Below are positions 14,662 to 27,286 of a DNA stretch of 64,000 nucleotides, in pieces; position 1 is the stretch's first letter; the number at the start of each line of letters is the position of its first letter. The position numbers were made by a program, and so were the translations under genes. Location of the stretch: positions 96,622-160,621 of the forward strand of contig VTPC01000027.1 in the NCBI GenBank assembly GCA_011009095.1. Direction: 5' to 3'. The notes beneath the pieces are model-generated. The model made no database searches. It saw nothing but the letters and a program-made list of their open reading frames with translations, and was not told where the DNA came from. The stretch comes from Ignelater luminosus (lineage: Eukaryota > Arthropoda > Insecta > Coleoptera > Elateridae).

Positions 14662-15378
14662 CGACGGATCTTACTTTCGAAATGAAATAGTCACGTCGCG
14701 TCGCCATAAAGACTGATTCAAACTTAATAAGCCAAAACATACTGCGAAGAACACTCAAGGAGAAACGCATTTTGCACTTCAATTAGTTCTCTTTTGGAGA
14801 AAATAAAATAACAGTTTGAAGAAAAAAGTACTTAAATGAAATATAACGACTGAAGAAAGAAGGCAGCTATATTTATCACTTAGATGAAACCAATATTGAA
14901 CGTATAGCAAGAAAACATAAAACATATTGACGGTCTTTGTGGATTTCCTCATGACAGCTTATTGGTTTTCAAATTTAAACGAGCCAAAATTGTCATGATA
15001 TATTATCGAAATTGGAGAAACATCGGTTGTTGCCATTAACAAGGCACTGCATGATACATAGTCGCCAATGAGAATCACTTTCAAAACTTTTTCTGAGAAA
15101 AGGTGAAAAGATGGAGTAGTTATAAAAGAAAGATGTTTAATATAAAAATACATTTGTGAAAGTCCAGCACCTCGTCAACACAAACGGAACAAACTGCAGA
15201 ATGGCAAAAATACTTTTTTGCATATTGTAATCCTGTAATGCTAGTTGAAGGAATGAGTCGCTCGCTCCAATCTTCCCAATAAAACATTTCTATTTTTGGA
15301 AACTGGTGGCATACTTATTGTTTTATACATTTCATACATATTTATAAAGAATTATAAAATGAATGAACTCTGTAATCT
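14662..15378. other. Non-coding stretch left of the DDE_3 element
   Basis: AT-rich sequence with only short chance frames. Nothing is recognisable before the left inverted repeat of the element that starts at 15379. Confidence 0.4.
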
Positions 15379-15408
15379 AACTATAGTCTAAATCAAATAA
15401 GAATAAAG
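15379..15408 (+). repeat. Left terminal inverted repeat of DDE_3 element
   Basis: 30 of 30 bases match the reverse complement of 17730-17759. The TIR is AT-rich and ends inward at AAGAATAAAG. Confidence 0.95.
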
Positions 15409-15806
15409 TAGGTGGCACTGCGGTGCAAGGCAGATTTAAGCAGCTGAAGTGTTCGAAATGCTGCCAAATTTGAAATTGCTTTCTAATAGTTGTTCAAGAA
15501 TATGTATAAAAATTAAAAACCAGTAGCTGACGAACTATGAATAAATGAAATAGAAGATTTTTATAATGACAAAGTATAATAAATAACCTCATAAGTATAT
15601 ACCTCTTACGAAGCAAAGGAAGTTACGAGTTAACATGTAAATGTTTATTTATTTAGTTTTTACATAAACAAAAAGGTAAAAAGCCTGTAGTACAAGTCAA
15701 TTCAATAATTACAAAACATATTTTAATTAAGGAGCAGGAGTTGTAAGTACTGTATATAACAATAGTGCATCCATTTTGCTGTTTGTGTATTTATACTTCT
15801 GGTAAT

Positions 15807-17202
15807 CACTCTACCTCCATATCATCGTCAGCAGAATCCTCCTCGCTAGAACTCTCCGACTGTAAATTAATCACAATTTTCTCAACCACTTGTTCTGTTA
15901 TTCCGTCTAAATCCCACATATGATTTTCTTCACGTATTACATGATTGACACAATCAATCCACTTTTCTGCAGTTACACCAGCAATTCCATCACATAAGAG
16001 TTGCTTTACCTCTTCGATAGAGTACGTTCGATTATTAACAGCAACATGTTGCTTAACTTGAGCCCATACTAGCTCAATAGGATTCAGATTTCAGTGATAC
16101 GGTGGTAATCTTAAAATTAATCTTCCATTCTTTTTAATAAGTTCATCGATGACATATGGTGTTGGATGTGATAGCACATACTGTTTTACCAATTCTAATA
16201 ATTGCAATTTAAATAAATTATCTCCTTGCCATAAAGCCAATCAATAATCTGATCTTTTCTCCAATTCCGAGTGGGTACTTTATTAGCTTTAACACTATGA
16301 TAAGGGGCGTTGTCCATTACAATGACCGAATGAGGTTCTAATTTAGGTAGGATCCCTTCCAACTACATTTTAAAAACATCTCCATCCATGTCTTGATGAT
16401 AATCACCTACAAACATTCAAATAATTTATTGTAATAATAAACATACAAAAACAATACAGTCCTCACCTGTCTTTTTGGATTCAAAAGTTAGAAGTCCTCC
16501 ATCAACAAAGCCAGATTCACTACCGATGTGAACAACTATTAACCTCTTTCCTTTGCCTGATGGATCTTTGATTCCAGTTGAAAGGCCTTCAAATAATGCT
16601 TGTCTGGCAGTTTTAATGGTAGTATCATGCCAAACTTTGCATCCCACATGTCCTGCATTAACCCATGTTTCATCTGTGTAATAAATCGTTCTTCCTTCTT
16701 CTCGGTATTATTTAATAGCAGTTAAATATTTTCTTCTCCACAAAACAATAGTTGGCTTTCCAATCAAAATCGTTTTTCTTGTTCGTTTATCATATTTGAA
16801 TCCCAATTTTAATAACGTTCTATGTAATGTTGAATAACTAAAACCTGGTAATGAATCGTCTTCGTTAACAGCTTGTAGTATTTTTCCAACAGTTGGAACT
16901 TCATTTCGAAAATAAAAACAATGTACATGTCTTCGTATGGCAGATTTCTCGAAGTCTTCAAGTTTCTGAAAACATGTTTTTGATTCCCTAGTTTTCTAAG
17001 GAGATCGTACCAATCCAGAAGCTTCCATTTGTTTAATTATATTCCACATCGTATTCTGTCCGATCCCAACTTCAGCCGACGTTTGCTTGACTGACCAAGT
17101 CTTACTGTTGTTTTGTAAATGTTTTAAATAGACATTGTAAGCCATAAGTCTCTGACCACTTTTTACGTGTCTTCCTTTAGCATTTTTGAAAACTTCAGCC
17201 AT
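15807..17202 (-). pseudogene. DDE_3-type transposase, spliced, with several stops
   Basis: The start ATG is at 17202. The N-terminus (MAEVFKNAKGRHVKSG..) leads into a helix-turn-helix-like region, with TSAEVGIGQNTMWNIIKQME near residues 43-62. The catalytic core follows: YYTDETWVNAG supplies the first Asp, IVMDNAPYHS the second, and NLNPIELVWAQVK the Glu. GKGKRLIVVHIGS and GGLLTFESKKTG are hallmarks of this insect family. The tail is acidic (SESSSEEDSADDDMEVE) and ends at a TGA at 15807. A 60-bp intron (16407-16466, GTGAGG...TTTGTAG) joins KKTG to DYHQDMD in frame. Damage: a TAG after LVRSP (16996), a TAA before YREEGR, a TAG at a probable Trp after DVFKM, a frameshift near 16220, and a TGA at 16091-16093 in PPYH*NLNPIE. 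The protein cuts and pastes the element in the nucleus; this copy cannot make it. Confidence 0.88.
16407..16466 (-). other. 60-bp intron in the DDE_3 transposase
   Basis: On the minus strand the exon ends ..AAA AAG ACA G, then GTGAGG...TTTGTAG, then GTGATTATC. Joining the exons restores the family sequence KKTGDYHQDMD. Both splice sites are canonical. Confidence 0.8.
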
Positions 17203-17729
17203 AATCGCAAATATAACCTGAAATATTGCATTGATATTTTGATCATTATGTTGTTATAATTCAAATTATAATTACCTGTATAACGATACGCTGAGTTTAA
17301 TGAGCTCTTAAAAGAACTATTTTAATATAAATAAAAGAATAACAGCAATACCAAAAAAAGACGTAAAATGACAAAATTAGAATAACAGGCTAACTGACTC
17401 TAACCAAGCAAGAAGGAAAAAGTGTGGTTATATTACAACTTCACAAAAGCCAACGTTGTCACGTCTCCGTTTCTTTTAGGTTTGTCTTATCATCTATTTT
17501 TAAGGCATTTATGAAAAGAAGTTATATATTTTTCAGTTATAAACATTACTAAAAAATTGTTTTATCAGATATATATCATAAAACATTTTTTTATGTAACT
17601 ATAAGTAATTTACTCTCGTACATCTGGTAACACGGTATTCAATAAAATCGGCATGTTAAAGTTGTGTAAAACGGACTCGTTTATTATCCAATGAGGATGA
17701 AGGTCAAGCTGTCCCTATCATTTCCTTCG

Positions 17730-17759
17730 CTTTATTCTTATTTGATTTAGACTATAGTT
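17730..17759 (-). repeat. Right terminal inverted repeat of DDE_3 element
   Basis: Exact inverse of the left end. Identity of the two ends suggests recent activity in trans, even though the internal gene is broken. Confidence 0.95.
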
Positions 17760-20519
17760 GAAGTTAGAAAATTTATGTTCGAGAAGCCAATGAACCAAAG
17801 TAGAAAAACCTTCAATACTTGTTCAGTACGTTGATTTGATACTTGTTGCTATGTCCACTAGTTGTAAGTTTTCCACATTGGACAGTATCAACAAATATGC
17901 ATTTAAATTGCTTTTGGAGTTGTTTACAATAAAATTTGCAAAACATTCACACGAGTATTCTATTATATTTGTTTTACTAAAACTTAATTAAACAGTTAGC
18001 TGCAATATGTAACATATGTTCCTGTGCAGTAAATATGTATATATTGCATGCTAAACAACAAAATCAAATAATAATTATAAATTTGTACAAAGTAAATTTC
18101 ATTGTGCAATTTGAAATTAGTTTAGACCGAATTTGTACGGATATGATGATGAAATGAATATTCGTCTTTGTAGTGAAAGTTGGTAAATTAATTTAGTCGT
18201 TCATTATAGTGAAGTAACTAAATTACAATAAAAGTTTATGTTATGGTTATCATGTTTCACAGTGGCAGTGTTAGGTTTTTTAATCATTAAGAAAGTTTCG
18301 CTTTGCTAAATATAGACAATACCTAAATACAACTTATAGCTTTAAGGTTTAAAAAATGATACAGACCAGTATGACAACAATTTGTTTAGACTACAGTATT
18401 TAATCTTGATATGTACTATCCCTTATTTATCCAAAGACTATCTGACAAAAGTTTAAATGAGGAGTAGGGTCGCCGCCTTAGGGACCAGTAGACTGTCCAC
18501 CTATTGATACATTATTAAAATTTTGATCCATAAGCTTCCGTAAATGGTGGAATGAGCTTTATATCTTTTTTCACATTTCGCAGTTAGAGATCACGGCAAA
18601 ACGGCCCAAACCGAATTATAAAAACTAATCGCGTTTGCGGATTTGTAAATTTCCGGTGAAATCTTCTAAAGAGATTAGCGCAGATGCTTTTTTTTTAGTT
18701 TTTCATCTTTACCCTGGCATTTTAGGTGTCCTTTTCCGATACATCTCCGAAACGAAATATTTTATTAAGACTAAGATTTTAACGATCATTCATTGTTTTG
18801 TCGTTCGTTAAACCATTTTGTAAATCAAGTTTTAACCACTTTAAAACCATTCAAGTTGGCCCCGACCGCAATTTTTGACCATAAAGTTTCTTTCTTTTAT
18901 TTAATACCTTGGACTATTAGTGACCAAAGCCCTTATGTTACTGTATTGCGACTGTACCTTGATTGTCATATTCGATAAAAAAGCAAAGAAACTTGAGCGT
19001 TTTCATACAATTCAAGGTAGCGTAGTATAAATGGTTGTCTAAGGATGGTATTCACTCTGAAGGCAAATCCGAAATTAAAATTGCCAAAATCTACCGGCAC
19101 GTGTTTCATATCTGTTGGTTATTTTCTGATCTACGTTGACTTACTCCTTAATTGTTTATTGGTGATTAATAGTCAGTTACATACCAGGAGATTTGCCTAA
19201 TAATGGCACTAGAAGTTATGCAGAATGTTCTTTTATTTAAAAAAAAAATTGTCAAAAGTTTTACGGCATCAAGGTTTTCGTCTATTTCAGTTGAACATAG
19301 GGTGCGTACTAGTTGGAAGTTTAAATTACCTTATTTTCCTCTTCCTTTATTGAAATAGAAAAGAAGAATAATGGAGATGTGATTGTAGATCTAATTCGTT
19401 AAGATCTTTGTGACCCAGGGTTCTTATGATTGCCTCTGGTTTGTTTGTTCAGATCTTCATAGGATTCTCAAAACTGCTCTTACAACGCAGGTTTGCTCTC
19501 TTCATCTTAGATCACAAGAAATGACCCTATACTTGGCGACACAGTATCTAGACAGAACAGTCCTGCTTTTCCATCCAAAAATTATAGACTTCATTTTCTT
19601 AATATTTTATAGACTATAAGACAACATTTTGTAACTGACTAAAATTCTTTTTTTCTTTGAGATTTCAAGATCCAGACCATAATCCTGATCACTTAACGAA
19701 GCACGAACACGCTACCCAATTGAGTACAAATACATTTTATTAAGGTGGAACCGTTTGCGGAAAGTTAACTTCTAGCTTTGAGGTCTGCTATACAATTAGG
19801 CTCACACCTAAATCTTCCTGTTTTGTTTTTTACTGGAACCTACCTCTTTCACATTTACTCTTTCTCTTGTCTCACGAATAACTTTAAGGTAAAGATTCGA
19901 ATCGATTGAAGGCAGGTTTAAGTCTTTCTTGTTGTTTTCCTCTGTCTTCGTTTTCAAGGTGAAATCGGTCAATCAAGACAAAAATTTTCCTCACAAAAGG
20001 CTGTTGCTGATTGTCCAGAAAATGAGGTACGAGAGCAAGGAAAATTACCAAGATTTTTAGTTTGGGGATTTATTATTGAAATTTGCTCTTTTAGACCAAA
20101 TGATCATCATCGCTATGTATATACGATCTTGTTGTGACAAACTTTATCGGCTTTTTAGCTCAGAGTGCTTTTTGCATAGGCCATGTGTAATGTTATTTTC
20201 AAATTCGCACTAAATCCGCCCCTGTCTTTCAATTTCTTTCAGGTATTTGTTTTTTTGACGCGTAATATTTAAATTATTTCATTCTATAAACTAATGTTTG
20301 TTACAATGTTATTCTAAAGAATTGATAACTTTGTGGTCTCGACTTCTGGGCTCCGGTAGACGTGCCTTTTGCTATTTTCCAATATAAAATTCCTGGAATC
20401 TTAGTCGCAAAAATTGGAGTTACACAGTCTCGATTGAGTCAGATTTAAGCTGGTAAATCTACAAAGTGGAATTTGCCATTGGTCCATAAGGCTCTGCATT
20501 TTTAAATCTGTTAGGGCGT
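17760..20519. other. Non-coding stretch
   Basis: AT-rich sequence with open frames under 70 codons and none recognised. No TIR pair or splice-linked exon series is evident. Confidence 0.4.
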
Positions 20520-22220
20520 GCATCTGACTTTCGAACCCCACGCCAGTAAGTACACATTGCGCCGCAGGAGACGCAGAGAGAATAGGCAGTACGATAAGAG
20601 CTGCGTACTCGAACCAACGTACGGGGATAATTTCGGCGTCACCCCTACAAATCCGAAGTGGTTACAAACCGAATTTAATTGAAGCGATTCTCTTAGTAAA
20701 AGAGAGATCGGACTCGAGGAAAGCCGGTTTGTTTACCGAAAAGCGGTGCTTTGGAAGCTTTGTTATTGTGGGAAGCGTTTTCGCTTCAATTAAAGTTACG
20801 CTGGTCTTTCCAGGAAATAAAACTTGCAGAGGGTAGAAACGCAACAATTTTGGTCCCGTTGGTGCAACATTAAAGGGTCTGTCGAGAACAGAAACTTCCC
20901 GCCCCGTAAAGCGTCGATCTGTGTGTTACATCTTGGAAGCTCCGTGAACCGAATGGGTTAAGTAAACTTAAAGAGCGTTTGAGACTCAAAGTGGTTTTAA
21001 TTATTTTTAAAGTTTGTGTATAAACACTTGGATTTTGTTCTTGTGTTTCTTGGTCAACGTTAATAAAAGTGATTGTTCTTTGGAATCTAAGTTTCCTTGA
21101 ACTTTGGTGGGACCCGGCTAGAACGTGGAATTTTGCACCGGATATCACTTCGTTGGGAATCAGAGGCCTGCACATATCACCTGGAAGAAAGATTGCCGTT
21201 ATAGTAAGAAAGACGTGTTTTGTTTTGTTATTTGAGTTTTAATGATTGTTTCATTTGATAAAAGACTAGGAGAACGTGGAATTTGTGAAATATTCCATAC
21301 GAAAACCTTGCTTAGGCCAGATTAGTTTCGTATTTTCTCATTGAATTATAATATTCACGAGTAATATTTTTAACTAATTTGTAACAGAAACGTTCCCAGG
21401 TAATTTTAGCTGGTGTTTGTTAAATTACTGCAACATAATTAGTAACTTTTGACTACTGTTTTTCTTTGTTATTAGATATAAAGTTTATTTGTTGCTATTT
21501 AAAAATTCATTGTCAAGTTTATATTGTTTTAACTGGTTTAATATTTAGATTTTGATATTTTATCTCATATCAACTTTGTTCTCCAGTGAAGAAATTACTT
21601 CATACCATTTATTGATATTCTTTTGTAGTGTTATTTTGTTATTTTTTATATTCTTGTTTATGTGTGTTTAACCCATTTTTATTGTTATTTTAATAAATGT
21701 AAGAAAGGTCGATTATTTACATTTTGTTTTCTTTGTAAGTAGATCTCTGGTTCAGACTAAGCAGTGTTAATTTCGTTACTTTGTTCGTTTGGCTATTAAA
21801 AAGCACGGCGGTGCTTGGTCTAAATTTCAGTTAAGGGTCAGATACCTTTGTTCAAGAGAGAAGTGAATATTAAACTGGTATTTCTTTTTTGGATCTTCTT
21901 TTTTTAGAAAAAAAGGAAGTCTTCGGGGGACTTCCTTGTCGGGATTAATTGGGACAAATCACGTGTTTATACAGTTTTTTAGTTCGTGTTGAGTCTCAAT
22001 TGTGAAACGATAAAGCGAGTTTTAATAAAGCTTCCACGAGGTAAGTTACACACAGGGTGAGGTTTCGCAAGAAGCCTATATACAGGGTGTCGGATTCACG
22101 AGTAGTCGCGTGACCGACCATCAGAACCCTTCGATCTACGACTGCTGGCGCCCCCTTTTGTGAACGTCTGTTAGTTTGATAAGAGTTTTGGAAATCAGTG
22201 AGCTTCTCTTTGTGCGAGAT
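20520..22220 (+). other. GC-richer, possibly LTR-derived block
   Basis: Compared with its surroundings the block has GC-rich patches at 20520-20950 and 21090-21175, and two AATAAA-like signals near 22020. A TGGCGCCC motif (22146-22153) resembles the start of a tRNA-Lys-type primer-binding site. The run of a long non-coding leader, polyadenylation signals and then a PBS-like octamer could be the 5' end of a decayed LTR retrotransposon. No gag or pol frame follows and I could not find a second LTR copy. An open frame of 101 codons on the minus strand (20870-21175) has no recognisable domain. This is a weak, structure-only call. Confidence 0.2.
21913..21937. other. 9-bp perfect hairpin
   Basis: AAGGAAGTC and GACTTCCTT pair perfectly around a 7-base loop TTCGGGG, within the possible LTR-derived block. 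It could form a stable RNA stem-loop. No function is assigned. Confidence 0.6.
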
Positions 22221-25200
22221 TGGGTAGGTTCATTTGAGAATCCACCCCATCTGCGGCATGAGCTACGGGATTTAACATCTACTATTGGTCTGGACAGGAC
22301 TTGTGCATACTTTTGAGCATCTTCCCGTTACACATGGTTCTGAAAATTGTTTTATAATCTACAATGGGCTTTTTGAACTTTTACATTGAATATTTTAACT
22401 GTCATAGGTTTAATTTTTATTTTTGCTGCATCTTAAGTTTTTAGTTTTTATTTACAGGTTTGACTTTGTTTTTCCTGAAATGCCTTTACAGTCTTTTTTT
22501 ATTTTTTTGTCTACTTTTGTAGTTCTTGTTTTACAATCTTTATTTCAGATCGAAGGTAACGTTTTGATAAAAATATTGGCTACATTAACTATAACACATT
22601 ACTACCTTCTGGCTTTTCATAATTGCTGTAATTAAAATAAACCATAAGATTTTAATTTAGATAAATGGCAACTGGCTACAAAACAATATTTTTAAGATTG
22701 ACTGATAGGTATTTCAAGTAATAACAATGTACATTGTTTTGATTCTCACCACATAGTAATAAATGCTGTATATCAGTGCACTACTAATATTAGATGTGTT
22801 GTAGTTTAGTCTGAATTAATTAAATCTACTAAATAATTCCATGTATGCATTCTAGGAATTTCACGAATTCTGTACTGAAATATCGGAAATTTTAATTTAC
22901 TTTTCCCTTCGGCGATTCGTTCTCCGGACTAAATTAAAATGTTCGGGAAAGTATGAAGCATTAATGTAGCTCACAAAAAATAAACCTGCGGTTCGTGTCT
23001 ACTCAAAATATTTTCGAGTCGAGCTTCACTTAACAGATTAAGTAATTTTTTCGAGATATTAATAAACAAAAATGTTTTCTTTAAAATCTCGGATACAAAA
23101 AGTGAAGAAATCGGAATACAAAAGCTCGTATTTTCCTCTATCTCAGCCAACATCAAAAATCCCCAAAGCCAACCGCGAATGAAATATTGCACTTAAATGC
23201 AACAAGCAGCTTTTTGGTTTTAACCTGCAAAATATAGCTTCGATCGCTCGTATTCAAAACAACTCATACATAATTCATACGATGGTGTTCGAAATCTTAT
23301 TCAGACAACCTTTTTGATCTAACTTCAGTGACCGTATACATACTTATACGGAGTACGCTGGAAAAATTACTGCTATCACGCAACGCTTTAGAAGATTAAT
23401 ATTTCGTTAAAATACAGTTTGATAAAATTGCTTTTAATTTACATGATGTTATTTAAAAATAAACGCATAATTGGTATAATTGTATAATAAAATCCATGTT
23501 AAATTAGCAGAAAATATCGTAAAATATTGGAATGCAAAAATTCTTTTAAATGTGAAAATATCTTTTATAATCTACCTACATGAAGGTATTTTGAGCCACG
23601 CATAATAGTATGCTAATTATAAATCAGTTGCATATACTATAAATAATATTCATACAATATACAAAATCGATTCTCTAGAATATGGAGTGTTTTGAGCTTG
23701 TATTGTTGAGTAACTCACCGCTGGCGAACTTGCTTCTGCAATAAATATTTAAATAAACTTTACTCCTTTAGTGTCCAATCTATTAAATGCCCATAGTGGG
23801 ACAATTAGAACAAACCTATTTCAAGCACTTCTACTGATGAAATGACATTACTATATACTCAAAACATATACACTGCTGTCTCACGACAGTTTAAGTGTTC
23901 CACCAAGAAATATAAAATCGTCTTGCTTATAAACTTCATTTAATAGACTTTTCTGAGAAAAAACAATTTATGTACTTGTATGGCTATTTTGTTTTCATTG
24001 TGAAAATAATAACGTGGATTATTATTTGTACTGATCATAGAATTTTTACACCAAATATATAGCACCACGTTAAATCAATACCTCGCTTCTAACGTACTAA
24101 AACTTTACAGAAAATATTTTAATTTAAAATAGTGTCTCTGCTATCATTTTATTTAAGATAGCGGTCATTCAACTCCAGTTAATTTCTAAATAATTCCCTA
24201 AATAACAATAATCCTTAACCCGAAGGCCGCAGACTCATTTATGGACCAGGATATAGATTTCCTAAAGCAGGCGAGTTTCTAGGTTAAAGTTAAGTAGAAT
24301 CGTAGGTACTGAGTCAGCGAACACTTGCTTAGAACAACCGATTTGTGTAACTGAAAAAGATTAATCTAGTAAGGATGACTTCTTTACATACAGGGTGAGT
24401 CGGGAGGAAAGACACAAAACTTCGAGAATGAAGACTAGGCTTAATTCTGTAACTAGAATATCTAAATTTGCTGCTTTAGATCAACTACATTACACAAAAT
24501 AATTACTATTAAAAATGGACAAACTATTTAGGCCCAAGCAAACAATCTAGAAATGTATACATCGACATCGAGAAATAATTACAAATTAGAATTCCTAAGA
24601 ACATTAAACAAAACACACTCGGGTGCTGCAAAAAGCTTTACAAAGTATTTTTCTTTTGGTTCTGCGGTGCTATTCTTGTAAAACCTATTCAAATTTAAAT
24701 CGGGTTCTAAGCTAACTATATCAGAACAAATTTAACCATTACGACAAAGAAGTCCAACTCTACACAAAACAGGAACTCCAACAGCCTTTATAACCAGGAT
24801 CGTTTCAAGCGCGTATACTGGGTGTGCACAGCACACTGGTGACAGCCTCAAAGGAGCGGCAAATTTCAACAAATATTCGTCAAGGTAAGATTGACAAAGA
24901 AACTACACTAGGTTATCAATAACATAAGTTTTCAAACAATTTCTAGCGCTTAGATATTTATCATAAATTGCAAACTCTAAAGTTGAGGTTCAAAACAAAA
25001 TTATTTCATTTACCCGACTTTAGTGTCAGTTAGATTTTTGAGATCAATCGTATCATTATATCTCTTATAAAGAGAAAATACGCAAAAACATCTACAATCT
25101 AGTGGGGTTTGTATTTGGTATTGTGCGAATATTTATAAATATATTTAAGAACTCGAAAATTAAGGAAAATGATTTCCACAATGACAATATCGAAACCATG

Positions 25201-25249
25201 CAAACCTGGGGAATAATACCTGCATTGGCTAGCTAGTTGAAGTCTGCAT
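22221..25249. other. Non-coding stretch
   Basis: No supported gene. A sequence TACAGGGTGAGTCGGGAGG near 24391 looks like the end of a dispersed repeat, but I find no partner end. Open frames are short and unrecognised. Confidence 0.4.
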
Positions 25250-26550
25250 TTGAAGTAAAAAGTGTTAAAGCTACTCTAGGACACTGCCATGTAGATATCA
25301 GGGTACAGGAAAGCTACCTTCAGGACAGCTGCAAGTAGCCTTCAGGATCATAAAAAAAATTGTAATGAGAACGGCTTTTTGATAAATCCATCTAATATTC
25401 AAGTAATTCTCTTCACGAAAACGAAGACCGTCAAGTGCTTCGAGATCATCTTGAAAAGAAGATTAAGCTGAAAGTCGATGAGGTGATAACCAAGTCGACA
25501 GTAACAATCTGGAAGCTCAATCCTCATATATCTCACTAGATCTATACGGCAATTATGGTTCAGTGGCCTGGTGGTCTAGTGTAGAGCGCACCACCATCGC
25601 CCAGAGACTGGCCAAGTTACTACACCGGCCATGCCATAACAGCTCAGTTAATGGAAAAAAGTGCCTTTAAAGACTTGCTCCTTTTTTATATGCACAGATC
25701 ACGTATAGATGACAGAGAAAATCCTCAGAGGCAGGCATTTTTACTTTGAGAAAGCATACATAGTTTACGCCATTCTCTAGGTCGCATATAATAGGAAAGG
25801 TGTGAGAATGACGGAGCAAAAGATATATATCTGCGACACTAAAAGCGGTCTGCGCACTTAAAACAATTTCTTGTGCAGGAGTGTGCAGACGCTTTGAAAG
25901 AACTTGTCACAACGAAGGAGATTAACCTCGTTTGGGTTAATAAGAAAGCGAATCAATTCTCTAGACTCGGAGTCGAAGATACCTACTTAGAACCAGAATC
26001 TTTTCTATGAATATCAAGGCAACAGATCTCGTTGCCGTAAACATAAGTTTACGGAACCCAAAATGTAAGGTGGGCAAGAATCAGTGGCTATTGTCAGGCG
26101 AAAGATCATATAACTGATTTTAGTTTGTCAAAGTTAGACTGGTTAATAGACAAGAGCCGGAGAACCCTAAGCATTTTAATTGGGATCTTTACAGGCCATT
26201 GCATCTTAAGAAAGCACCCGTCACTCATAGATGTAGAGGAAGACCGACTTGTCCTAAATGTAGGAATGGCGATGAGACGTCTTTCCACTTTCTGGAAGAA
26301 TGTGAGGGTTATGAGAGACTGAGGTTTAAGGCCTTTCAGGTCCTTACCCTAACAAGCGGGAAGTTGAGCTCTCCAGCCTGGACTGACTCTCTCACTTTCG
26401 TACGAGATTCAAGTAGGTTCGGGCAGAGAACAGAGAAATTAATAGTAGATGATTGTAGAGATGGTTGAGGAAACGGTGAGGGGTTAGTAAAAAAGGGCCT
26501 ATAAAGGCCTATTTGATGGGTTTTAGCCTTCCCAACTACTACTACTACTC
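25250..26550 (+). pseudogene. Jockey/R1-like LINE fragment: RT end, RNase H, tail
   Basis: Although broken by frameshifts and stops, the order of pieces follows ORF2 of an insect LINE. Near 25360 the frame reads NENGFLINPSNIQVILFTK, which is the post-YADD part of the RT palm. It is followed by ITKSTVTIWKLNPHISH and YTAIMVQWPGGLV, then ERTTIAQRLAKL near 25585, the thumb/connection region. CADALKELVTTKEINLVWV near 25880-25935 matches the RNase H segment normally followed by a conserved histidine region. DKSRRTLSILIGIFTGHC and CRGRPTCPKCRNGDETSFHF with EECEGYERLR (26130-26330) match the tail zinc knuckle. A short 3' UTR ends in (ACT)5 at 26535-26549. The 5' part is missing or unrecognisable. Confidence 0.75.
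26535..26549 (+). repeat. (ACT)5 tail of LINE fragment
   Basis: Five ACT units directly follow the LINE 3' UTR, the position where such elements often carry a short tandem-repeat tail. Confidence 0.7.
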
Positions 26551-27286
26551 TGACAATATTGATGACTGCTTAAATAATGTAAAATTTAAAAGAAACGTTG
26601 AATTTTCCGACAAAGTATTAGTGTGGTGTGCAATTTCAACAACTGAGATTTTTCGACCATATGTAGAGCGAGTTAGGAATTAAGCATTAAATAGAGAAAG
26701 TTACACTCGTAAATGTCTCTCAAGATGGTTTAGTTTCTTTAACACATTCATCTTCAGAATGAAGCAATGTTTTGGCCAAACTTGACATTATGCCAAATTG
26801 CTAGAGGATAACGTAGCTTTTGTGCCTAGAAATAATAACCCTTCAAAGATTTTTGTGCAGAATGAGAACCGCAAAATGAAAAGCAGTTAAGGCATAAAAT
26901 TCTTTAAATATTTAAAATTGTTCGATTCGCCCAGTGACCTGATCTGGAGGACCTGTAGAAAACACTTAACCACACATTCGATTCATTAAAAGCTTTTCTT
27001 TACAAAGTTTTCCGAAAGTATTTTACTTTACAAGCTTACTTTTCGTAGAAGTCATTTCTATCTAACTCAAAACAAATATTATGGTGGCCAATGCTACAAA
27101 CATTGGCTTCATTACCAATTTGCTTCCCAAAACTTTGTCTTAATGCTGTATAAAGACGCAAAAAGCAATTTGAATATACAATTTATTTTATTTAGATTTA
27201 CTTCGTGAAACTCCATGTGAATAAAATTACAATAATTAAAACAAAATTCCACTTACAACCTTAAATTTATATTACTATACATCATT
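26551..27286. other. Spacer between LINE fragment and Penelope-like element
   Basis: AT-rich sequence, no recognisable gene. Confidence 0.4.

Larger units (their letters stand above)
15379..17759 (-). mobile_element. Complete DDE_3 (IS630/Tc1-like) DNA transposon
   Basis: The element is bounded by perfect 30-bp inverted repeats. The left end is 15379-15408, starting AACTATAGTCTAAATC; the right end is 17730-17759, the exact reverse complement. A TA dinucleotide inside each end (15383-15384 and 17754-17755) fits the TA target duplication of Tc1/mariner-type insertion; on that reading the true TIR starts TAGTCTAAATC and the outer AAC/GTT is flanking or palindromic target. It carries one minus-strand transposase pseudogene (15807-17202). 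About 400 bp of non-coding DNA separates the left TIR from the gene end and about 530 bp separates the gene start from the right TIR. Length is about 2.38 kb. Confidence 0.9.

Noticed and set aside
20505..20550. Inverse GGGGTTCGAAAG resembling a tRNA T-loop
   Set aside because: The T-stem does not pair and no acceptor, D or anticodon arms can be folded around it.
24391..24412. TACAGGGTGAGTCGGGAGG as a MITE end
   Set aside because: No inverted partner end or TA-flanked second boundary could be found in the window.
25564..25600. tRNA A-box-like TGGTCTAGTGTAGAGCGC, suggesting a tRNA-derived SINE
   Set aside because: No B box follows, and the same bases translate as the LINE connection region (YTAIMVQWPGGLV / ERTTIAQRLAKL) in line with RT upstream and RNase H downstream.
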